From assembly GCA_963822175.1 (NCBI GenBank), contig CAWGGJ010000007.1, forward strand, positions 1 through 64,000: DNA of 64,000 nucleotides, given 5' to 3'. A program made the translations under genes and the position numbers. The notes beneath the pieces are model-generated. The model made no database searches. It was not told the origin of the DNA and was given only the letters and a program-made list of their open reading frames with translations. Positions within the stretch are counted from its first letter, which is position 1. Every line of letters starts with the position of its first letter. Source of the stretch: FEB-25 sp963822175. GTDB taxonomy: Bacteria > Chloroflexota > Anaerolineae > Anaerolineales > UBA4823. Below, piece by piece: positions 57,620-64,000 of this stretch.

Positions 57620-58227
57620 GAATTATTCTCACCAACCTCTACCTGGAATCTCGACGGCAGCCCTGCAGCCCAGGAACGGATCGCGGTCCAATTTCGACGG
57701 TCACCCGCCGGTGCCTGGATGATCAGCATGGCAAACAATACTGCCCACCATTTCAATCGACCGTATTCCAGGCGACCGCCGAAAACCCCGATGCTTGCCG
57801 GTTTCACTGGATGTGTTGCCGAGAGGATGTGGTTAAGATATTTCGAAAGTTGGGTATAACGTTCTCTGAAGCTCAAGCTTCCTTCCTTTTGAGGCGGTTT
57901 GGGTAGATTTTCATCCACATCAATCGGCACACCGCTCACGATGGTCTTTCGGGTTTGCGTCAGGCTCATCGCCATGACGAACACCGCAAATGGGATGCGC
58001 TGGAAAACCTTGCGGTTTCGCTTGAGGAATCTGGATGCCTCACGGTGCCACCCCATGATCATCGGTGCGCCAACCACCACACCATCATATGTCTCAATAT
58101 TCTTCACCTCCCCGAGGGGTAAGATCTCCACTTTCGCTCCGCTTTTGGCAATCTCCTCCCCCACTATCTTTGCGACTTCAGCCGTTGAGCCTGCCATCGT
58201 GGCATAGGTAACCAGTATATTCTTCAT
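57616..58227 (-). CDS. Flavodoxin-domain protein (HemG-like)
   Basis: The 203-residue protein starts with the FMN-phosphate-binding loop of flavodoxins (ILVTYATMAGSTAEVAKIVG) and the GVVVGAPMIMGWHREASRF segment typical of flavodoxin-domain (Flavodoxin_5) proteins such as menaquinone-dependent protoporphyrinogen oxidase HemG. A hydrophobic helix near 158-170 (WWAVLFAMLIIQ) may contact the membrane. No heme genes are adjacent, so the exact redox role is open. Confidence 0.8.
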   Translation of the reverse strand: MKNILVTYATMAGSTAEVAKIVGEEIAKSGAKVEILPLGEVKNIETYDGVVVGAPMIMGWHREASRFLKRNRKVFQRIPFAVFVMAMSLTQTRKTIVSGVPIDVDENLPKPPQKEGSLSFRERYTQLSKYLNHILSATHPVKPASIGVFGGRLEYGRLKWWAVLFAMLIIQAPAGDRRNWTAIRSWAAGLPSRFQVEVGENNS

Positions 58228-58284
58228 ATAGCACCACCCAAATAATAGTGCTCAGGGATAAATATCTACTTTGATGATCAGCAG

Positions 58285-58776
58285 CTAGTTGACTTTGTGA
58301 AAGCCAATGGTTCGGAACATCACCCGCATCATTGAGTGACCAAAATCCGGCTTCAGAAACTGGTTTGGACAGGCACCAGGGATCACCGTGATCCCATTCT
58401 CCTTGCACAAGCGTACGGCTTCGGGTGAAACGCTGGTCATTCCGCCTGCCAAGCCAGGCTTGGTGCCCATCAGGCAGTGCATCCACACATGACTGATCCC
58501 GAGGTCCACGCATTGCTGCACGATCTGCTCAGTGATTTTTGGATTGGTGAGGATAAATACCGCATCCGGCTTTTCGGGAATCGATTTTAGATCCGGGTAA
58601 CAGGGATCACCTTCGAATTCTGTTATGCGTGGATTGACCGCACTGACGGTATACCCCGCAGTCTTGAATTTTCGGTAAGCCAGGTTGCAACCCGTGTCGC
58701 GTTTATCTGAAACGCCGACCACGGCGATTATCTTCTGGGCCAGGAAATCTTTCACGAGATTATCGATCTGGGACAT
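58285..58776 (-). CDS. CoA-binding protein (YccU-like)
   Basis: This 163-residue protein is a single CoA-binding Rossmann domain: KIIAVVGVSDKRDTGCNLAY, YTVSAVNPRITEFEGDPCYP, PDAVFILTNPKITEQIVQQC and a C-terminal segment near GITVIPGACPNQFL. Such stand-alone domains bind coenzyme A; the physiological role is not established. Confidence 0.85.
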   Translation of the reverse strand: MSQIDNLVKDFLAQKIIAVVGVSDKRDTGCNLAYRKFKTAGYTVSAVNPRITEFEGDPCYPDLKSIPEKPDAVFILTNPKITEQIVQQCVDLGISHVWMHCLMGTKPGLAGGMTSVSPEAVRLCKENGITVIPGACPNQFLKPDFGHSMMRVMFRTIGFHKVN

Positions 58777-58875
58777 GAGCGCTCCTATATGGTGGTATCG
58801 AAGGATTCAAGCCATCCACGATAATAATAACTGATTATTGATATTCTGCAGAGGGCGTAGAGTTACCCTGTAAAT

Positions 58876-58916
58876 GTGGCGGTTGCTACACAAGATCACC
58901 TAACACATCACCTGCC
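58876..58916 (+). repeat. About 42-bp repeat, copy 1 (copy 2 at 60200-60241)
   Basis: GTGGCGGTTGCTACACAAG and the following bases up to CACCTGCC match GTGACGGCAGCTACACAAG up to CGCCTGCC at 60200-60241, with a few substitutions and one indel. The two copies flank the M23 peptidase gene in the same orientation. Confidence 0.55.
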
Positions 58917-58962
58917 CGAAAATACAACAATATGCTATTCCAAGTTCCTCTGTTTTCCTTGT

Positions 58963-59841
58963 CTATGGATTCTCCAGGCTCCACAATTGCATTGGATCGA
59001 CAAGCTGGAACAATCCGTTAACCCGCCACAGGCAGTAATTCGCCATTTCTTGCGCGGTTGCGCTGTTATCATAATGTGCCATGCTCTCCAACCGGATGCC
59101 TGCCGGTGCAACCCGCATCTCCAGGTGCAGATGCGGATTGAGAGCGTTTCCCGACATGCCCACCGTACCGATCGCCTGACCACAGAGCACCTTCTGACCG
59201 GGTTCGAGGGTAGGCAGCGCTTCCATGTGTGCATACAGCAGGTAGATCGATCGTTTTTGAGGGTCATATTCCACTGGCTCTCCCGAGGGGCAGGTGAGCG
59301 CTGGGATGGCTTCAAGGGTTGGCACAGGCGCCGGAAGGTTCAGCGCCTCCAACCAGGAAGCAGGTATCCTCTCCACTGGACTCTCCACCAGAAGGGCATT
59401 CCCATAAGGAAAGCGATTGACAATCACCGCCGCGACCTGACCATCCATCACTGCTTGTACCACCCGCCCCGTGAGGGCTATCCCACCTTCGCCTGTGTCG
59501 GCAAAGTCCACCCCCTGGTGAGGGTAATCTGAGCCGGGTTGCGGTGGATGGAACGGATTGGAAATCGTTGCGGGTATATCTGCCCAGGCGATACCTTGCA
59601 AAGGTGAGCACAGATGAGGATAGGAAATGGGTGACGGCTCAGGGGAAAGAGCCGCCGTTGGGGTTGCCTCAGGTGGTGGCAACACCGAGGCGGTAGGCGC
59701 TTGGGTTGGAGATAGCGGGATGGGTGATGTGGGAAGCAGGGTTGGGGATGAGGATGGGGAGATTGCCTGGCAGGCAGCCATAGAAAACACCAGGCACAGG
59801 CAGACTACGGCTTCCCACTTGGATCTGACAGGCAACGGCAT
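58963..59841 (-). CDS. M23-family (LytM-like) peptidase lipoprotein
   Basis: The 292-residue protein has a lipoprotein signal (CLCLVFSMAAC) and a Ser/Pro/Thr-rich linker. The M23 zinc site follows: first His/Asp in YPHQGVDFAD, a YAHMEALPTLEPGQ segment, and the final HLHLEMR. An insertion of about 60 residues between the two halves contains LTCPSGEPVEYDPQKRS. M23 enzymes cleave peptidoglycan cross-bridges; in a lineage with atypical walls it may act on another envelope peptide. Confidence 0.85.
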   Translation of the reverse strand: MPLPVRSKWEAVVCLCLVFSMAACQAISPSSSPTLLPTSPIPLSPTQAPTASVLPPPEATPTAALSPEPSPISYPHLCSPLQGIAWADIPATISNPFHPPQPGSDYPHQGVDFADTGEGGIALTGRVVQAVMDGQVAAVIVNRFPYGNALLVESPVERIPASWLEALNLPAPVPTLEAIPALTCPSGEPVEYDPQKRSIYLLYAHMEALPTLEPGQKVLCGQAIGTVGMSGNALNPHLHLEMRVAPAGIRLESMAHYDNSATAQEMANYCLWRVNGLFQLVDPMQLWSLENP

Positions 59842-59884
59842 GAAGGGTCTCCAGGCACAGCGTGATTATTATAAACTACCTTAA

Positions 59885-60231
59885 GTAGGTCCGTGCGGAG
59901 AGCGGATTCTTTACACCCCAAGGTCAAGGGTAGAGCATGAAGTGGGATGCGGACTAAGCCCCTTGTGGAATAGATCTCCTTCACGGGGACCCACGGTAGT
60001 CTTTCTTTGTTTCTCCTATTACAAGAAATGAGAAGGGAAACCCAGTAACCTGATTTGAAGTATTTTCAATGGCTTTATTCATTGTCCACCTTTTGGATGC
60101 ATTGCACATAACTCCCTAAGGCTTTCATCAACCAGTTTGACAACCAGTGGTGTCGACTGAAATTCTCTTGCCACCCAGACTTTGATTCATCGGGAAAACG
60201 TGACGGCAGCTACACAAGATCATCTAAACAT
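59885..60231. other. Intergenic stretch with a possible ORF remnant and the second 42-bp repeat
   Basis: Between the M23 gene and the terminator I see only a minus-strand open fragment (WQENFSRHHWLSNWLMKALG and on to a stop near 60,075) that may be a gene tail, and copy 2 of the 42-bp repeat (60200-60241). No whole gene is visible. Confidence 0.35.
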
Positions 60232-60271
60232 ATCGCCTGCCATGGAAGTTGCCATGGCAGGCGATTTCTTT
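60232..60271. terminator. Strong hairpin terminator downstream of the fibronectin-III gene
   Basis: ATCGCCTGCCATGG (60232-60245), a 6-base loop and the exact complement CCATGGCAGGCGAT (60252-60265) are followed on the plus strand by TTCTTT. The 14-bp stem is perfect. It lies 105 bases beyond the stop of the minus-strand gene. Confidence 0.75.
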
Positions 60272-60376
60272 ATACGGAGGGCCCTACAAGCCAGTTTCTA
60301 AATCTGGCAAAATATATATCTACACCTTATTTCTGATGTATAAAAATTTCGTCGGTGATAGAAGAGAGTGGATGTC

Positions 60377-61345
60377 TCACCGCCGTGTTGTTGCAGTGAT
60401 GATATCAGTAAATGGCGAGACACTGGTCGCTGAGACGGCTCGAATTCGGTAAGTATAACTCGTAGCCGCCAAGAGTCCGGAGTCGGTGAATCTCCAAGTC
60501 GAAGCGTTGACCTGACCCACTGTTAACCAGCCATAACAGCCGTAGTAGATATCGCAGTTCTCCCTCTGCACAACAACCTGGGTTCCAGCATCAAATTTAC
60601 CTTTCCATGTCAGGCGAATCGAGTTCGGCGAGCCCGCTGTAGCTTTGAGACTGGTCGGCGCGTCGATGCCTACTCCCGTCTGCACTGTTGCAACGATCGG
60701 TGCTCCACCAAATACATCGAACCGCCAAGGAACCACCCGGTAATCGTAGCTGGTACCAAGGAGTGCCGTGGTGTCTACAAAGGTAGTGGTGTCAGGAGCA
60801 ACCGTGCCGATGACCTCGAACGCTGTACCACCTGCTCCGACCTCGTACCGCTCGACCTCGAAGCGGGTCTCATTCGTAGCATTTTCTGTCCAGGAGAGCT
60901 CCACCGCGCCATTGGTGAACGTTCCAGTCAGGCTGGTTAGCTGGCCATCTGGTCTGGCATAGCTGGTGGTGGCCGAGGCAATATTACTATAAGCGGAGGC
61001 GCCAAGTGTATTCACCGCCCGGACACGATACTCGTAGGTAGTGTTCTCCGCCAGGCCAACATCATTGAACCAAGGTCCCCAGATGCTGGAATCTCGCGTT
61101 TCAATGAGGACAAAGTCCGTACAACCCAATCCTATACAACGCTCGATCTCAAACCCAGTCTCGTCGAATGAGTTATCACTCCATGAAAGTGAGATAGAAA
61201 GGTCGCCGGGGTAGCTCGCCTGAGCCTCAAGCAATGAGGGCGGGTTGGGTTCACCAGCGGCATATGCCGGCTGTATTGACACTGCCACCAGCATCAAGGC
61301 TGATAGTGATGTCAACAATAGTAATTGATACCAAGATTTTTTCAT
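60377..61345 (-). CDS. Secreted protein with three fibronectin type III domains
   Basis: ATG 61345 follows GAGGAGAATAC and starts a signal peptide (LMLVAVSIQPAYAAG). Three FnIII units follow in tandem (LSISLSWSDNSFDETGFEIE, NGAVELSWTENATNETRFEV, NSIRLTWKGKFDAGTQVVVQ), each with the Tyr-rich return strand (TTYEYRVRAVN, TSYDYRVVPW, TSYTYRIRAVS). No catalytic domain is attached, so it may be a surface or extracellular adhesion/binding protein of 322 residues. Confidence 0.8.
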   Translation of the reverse strand: MKKSWYQLLLLTSLSALMLVAVSIQPAYAAGEPNPPSLLEAQASYPGDLSISLSWSDNSFDETGFEIERCIGLGCTDFVLIETRDSSIWGPWFNDVGLAENTTYEYRVRAVNTLGASAYSNIASATTSYARPDGQLTSLTGTFTNGAVELSWTENATNETRFEVERYEVGAGGTAFEVIGTVAPDTTTFVDTTALLGTSYDYRVVPWRFDVFGGAPIVATVQTGVGIDAPTSLKATAGSPNSIRLTWKGKFDAGTQVVVQRENCDIYYGCYGWLTVGQVNASTWRFTDSGLLAATSYTYRIRAVSATSVSPFTDIITATTRR

Positions 61346-61381
61346 ATGTATTCTCCTCAAACGATAATAATTTAAGTACAA

Positions 61382-61885
61382 AAGGTACTTGTTGGAATGT
61401 TGGAAATTTTAGGAGTTAGAAACTGCGCAGGCATATCTAATATTTTGCTGTTTCATCCAGGTTATCCAGGAACCATTGAGCTGGATGATATTACTTTATG
61501 TCTCGTGTAATGTCAATAAAATTACCCTTATTTGTCTAGTTTATTATTTTATATTAATGTCGTTGTGGATTCTCGTCTATGCAATTGGGAATGATATCGC
61601 TTCAGCAATAAAATCCAGCCTGGGTGCCCAAGGTGATCTTGATATTCAATTTATATGGAGCAAAGGATAGGATTCGAACTTGACTTATTCAACAGGGACC
61701 CACAGTGGACCTGTATATATTGATCAACAGCAGAGAGGGTGGGCTTCGAACCGCCACACTATGTGCCTACGGTGGGGCTTTTCTCCTCCCCCTAAATCTG
61801 CACTTTTATAGACTGGTTACATGGGTTACAAGTGTTCAGACACATGGGTAACACATGAATTCTTAAACAATTATCTCCTCGTAGG
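61382..61885. other. Intergenic stretch with tRNA-like 3' fragments
   Basis: Two minus-strand segments (about 61656-61685 and 61730-61765) resemble the T-arm and 3' end of tRNAs (complement of AGGATTCGAACTT and GGGCTTCGAACCGCC), but the T-stems do not pair properly and no full cloverleaf can be drawn. I therefore do not call a tRNA gene. Nothing else is recognised. Confidence 0.35.
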
Positions 61886-64000
61886 CTAATTTAATAGGTT
61901 GAGTAGGCGGGCAAACAGGTCAGCCAGGGTACCAGCGACAGCGCCGCCCAGTGCGCCTCCTAGTGCGCCGATTATCAGCGACACCAGTACCAGGCTGGCA
62001 GATTGGGTTGTGATCCACGCAGAAACCGAATCAGCCAACTGGATGGAAAGGTTACCTGCGCCGAGCCAGGCAGCTAGCCTGTAGCCGAGCAGCGCTGCAC
62101 TAAGAGCGCCAACCCCAGCCCAGATGCGCGCCCAACCGAGTTGGGCACCGGCCTGCCATAATTTGCAGCCAGCCTTGCGCCCCAGCCAGGCTCCCAGTAG
62201 CAGGCCCAGGAAGACCGGAAAGACTGCCCACCAGCCCAGCGCTAGGCCAATAAATCCACCTAACGCCGCCCCAGCCAACACTCCAATCGCTGGCCAGACA
62301 CGCTGCCAGCCGACCACCTGGTCGACCCGCAAGCCCATACGATAGCTAGGCTGCCAGCCGCGCAGTAGACCGGCTGAAGCGCCCCCAAGAGCCCAGAGCA
62401 AGACCCAGGAAGCCATACTTCCCGTGCTCAAGCCAGCCAAGCCCACCAGTGCGCCCGGTAGCGCGCCTGCTAGAGCACCCAGCCCCCCGCCGATTGCCAG
62501 GCTCTTATACAACCGCGGCCCAGCCCAGTTCAAAAGGCTGTTTGTGGGCTGTGCCGAAGCGGTCCCAGGTCGCGAGTAAGTTGCTCTGCCAGTATGGGGG
62601 CTTGCATATGGTGGAGCAGGCCTGCGCGGTTGGGAGTGCGCAGGGGCGGCCTGTCTGGCTCTAGTTGCTGGTGGTACAGACTGTGCAGGCGGGACCGCAG
62701 GTCGTGATGGAGCGGGTTGATTCTGCTGGCCATGACCCGATTGGGTTTGTGGATTTTGAGCTGGCGTGGACTGCGCAAAGGTTTGTGACGGTTGGGTGTG
62801 CCCGGAAGAGGTTGATTCTGGCGGACGCTGCGCTGCCGCTGGGTTCTGCACTGTCGTTGGCGCTGCTTTTCCCGCTCCAGACGTTTTTTGATGGGTATGT
62901 GCAGCGTGAGCGCCGGATTGCTGGGTCTGCTGTGGGCTGCCTGTTCCAGTCGGCGGCGTTGCAGAATTTGTACTTTGGACCGCTCCAGGACCGCCTGGTA
63001 CCGGTTGGGTTTGTACTGACGGGCGAGCGGGGGGAGGTTGAGCAGGTTGAACTGTCTGTGGTGGCGCCTGCGATGGATGCTTTACCTGCACCTGCTGTGC
63101 CTGCCAGAATTTCCAGGTTTTCCAGGCTGCTTTTGCCTGCTGTGCCTTACGGGATCCCCACAGCCCGGATCCGGGGGCGGTCTGTTGCGCCAGGGCTTGT
63201 TGAGCCTGCCAGAATTTAAACGTTTTCAACACTGGTTGCACCTGCTTGAATGCACTGGTTATTCCACCAGGCGGGAAGGAGCCGGAGGTCGATCCAGCCG
63301 GACTGGCCGATGGTTTACCGGGGGCGGGTTGCCCAGCATGGCGTCCTGAAGAGGTTGGGCCACCCGGTTTGGGTTTTGTACCGGGTCCGGGAGTAGCGCC
63401 GGTGTGCTGTGAAGCGGCAGAGGCAGGGCCTTTGGTTGATGCCGCCGGCTTATTAGCAGCCTTCGCCGGCCTTGTCCTTGGCTGCGCGTAGTTGTTTGTG
63501 CCGGTGAAAACCGTGTTGGAAGCTGGCGCGGCTCGCGGTTTGGATGCAGCCGGATCACCCGGTGGATGGCATACAGGGCAGGCCTGTAGGTGCTCTGAGT
63601 AAAAGTGCCGGTTGGGGCACTGCAACAGGTTCTTTTCGGCTTCGGCAATTACCCTTTCCCAGGTGGAAGAATCAGGGCGCAGGCGCGGGTCACGGTGTCC
63701 ATCGATAAAGCAGCGCCGTACCAGCTCGGAAATCCCGGGATCGAGCAGGTTGAGGTCCGGGGCATATTTGGGTGGTCGCACGGGCACATCTGGTGTTGAA
63801 GTATAAGGGAAGCCGCCCAACGCTATGCGTTCTTCAATTGGCGGTGGATCGCCCTTTCCCAGCCACTGTGCACGGAAGGGGTGATTGCCCTCCATCAGCA
63901 GCTGGAAGATCAGGACCCCTAGGCCAAAGGCATCTTGCTCAGGCGAACGAACTGTACTGGAAAGCGACTTACCCTGCAGTTCTGGCGGGGTGTATTCTGG
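61886..64000 (-). CDS. Eukaryote-like Ser/Thr protein kinase C-terminal part with membrane domain (5' end outside window)
   Basis: The frame is open to the window edge. At the edge it reads PEYTPPELQGKSLSS and then DAFGLGVLIFQLLMEGNHPF, the P+1/APE region and helix F of a protein kinase; the ATP site lies outside. A short Cys motif follows (LQCPNRHFY...CPVCH, like a zinc ribbon). A linker of about 300 residues rich in Pro, Ala, Gln, Thr and Ser contains a repeated FWQAQQ motif. The last 200 residues form Gly/Ala-rich membrane helices (GGGLGALAGALPGALVGLAG). It is probably a membrane-anchored signalling kinase. Confidence 0.75.
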   Translation of the reverse strand, partial: PEYTPPELQGKSLSSTVRSPEQDAFGLGVLIFQLLMEGNHPFRAQWLGKGDPPPIEERIALGGFPYTSTPDVPVRPPKYAPDLNLLDPGISELVRRCFIDGHRDPRLRPDSSTWERVIAEAEKNLLQCPNRHFYSEHLQACPVCHPPGDPAASKPRAAPASNTVFTGTNNYAQPRTRPAKAANKPAASTKGPASAASQHTGATPGPGTKPKPGGPTSSGRHAGQPAPGKPSASPAGSTSGSFPPGGITSAFKQVQPVLKTFKFWQAQQALAQQTAPGSGLWGSRKAQQAKAAWKTWKFWQAQQVQVKHPSQAPPQTVQPAQPPPARPSVQTQPVPGGPGAVQSTNSATPPTGTGSPQQTQQSGAHAAHTHQKTSGAGKAAPTTVQNPAAAQRPPESTSSGHTQPSQTFAQSTPAQNPQTQSGHGQQNQPAPSRPAVPPAQSVPPATRARQAAPAHSQPRRPAPPYASPHTGRATYSRPGTASAQPTNSLLNWAGPRLYKSLAIGGGLGALAGALPGALVGLAGLSTGSMASWVLLWALGGASAGLLRGWQPSYRMGLRVDQVVGWQRVWPAIGVLAGAALGGFIGLALGWWAVFPVFLGLLLGAWLGRKAGCKLWQAGAQLGWARIWAGVGALSAALLGYRLAAWLGAGNLSIQLADSVSAWITTQSASLVLVSLIIGALGGALGGAVAGTLADLFARLLNLLN

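Noticed and set aside
62449..63491. Several plus-strand ORFs opposite the kinase linker
   Set aside because: The GC-rich, repetitive linker of the minus-strand kinase keeps the opposite frames open; none has known motifs.

Overview
The window joins two DNAs of different origin. Bases 1 to about 38,895 are AT-rich and resemble the Ignavibacteria/Bacteroidota (FCB) group: secreted proteins end in type IX secretion sorting domains, there is a hybrid two-component sensor with an AraC output, and gene spacing and codon use are AT-rich throughout. From about 38,896 to the end the DNA is clearly GC-richer and resembles Chloroflexota (Anaerolineae): Thr/Pro-rich lipoproteins, a DUF4203 membrane protein, a eukaryote-like protein kinase and a sugar ABC-transporter operon. 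The change falls inside one reading frame, where a ClpV ATPase runs into the C-terminal half of a luciferase-like flavin monooxygenase. The simplest reading is a chimeric metagenomic contig.

Left part. 1-3.4 kb: end of a neutral ceramidase, a lipoprotein, a calcineurin-like phosphoesterase and a GH46 chitosanase-like protein. 3.6-5.0 kb (minus): an enolase-superfamily OSB synthase/N-acylamino acid racemase followed by a truncated, fused amidohydrolase. 5.1-10.1 kb: gene remnants and two large type IX-secreted proteins. 10.6-13 kb: a YgjP-like metallopeptidase and a complete IS3-family element. 13.1-17.9 kb: a hypothetical protein and a 1411-residue hybrid two-component regulator. 18.4-38.9 kb: a nearly complete type VI secretion locus in the order FHA, tssJ, tssK, tssL, tssM, tagF, tssA, tssB, tssC, hcp, two tandem TM2-domain genes, tssE, tssF, tssG, clpV. 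The set (TssJLM, FHA, TagF, ClpV) is the T6SS-i kind rather than the T6SS-iii kind usual in Bacteroidota. A tandem duplication between hcp and tssE left a 40-base copy of the tssE start behind.

Right part. 39.6-43.9 kb: membrane proteins, an MscS channel and an M28 peptidase. 54.85-43.99 kb (minus): a ten-gene operon consisting of a DeoR regulator, SIS-domain sugar isomerase, ABC binding protein and two permeases, GH4 glycosidase, two GH114 (endo-alpha-1,4-polygalactosaminidase family) lipoproteins, PfkB kinase and a GatZ/KbaZ/AgaZ-type protein. Together these suggest an uptake and catabolic system for alpha-galactosamine polymers. 55-64 kb: an APH-type kinase, lipoproteins, a flavodoxin, a CoA-binding protein, an M23 peptidase, a fibronectin-III protein and the C-terminal part of a protein kinase.

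Many genes in both halves (tssM, tagF, tssA, tssF, tssG, clpV, a TM2 gene, the GH46-like gene, the GatZ-type gene, GH4, one permease, the binding protein) are broken by one-base shifts, several of them at homopolymers. The reading resumes with conserved sequence, so most of these look like uncorrected sequencing errors. I saw no complete tRNA, rRNA or CRISPR array.
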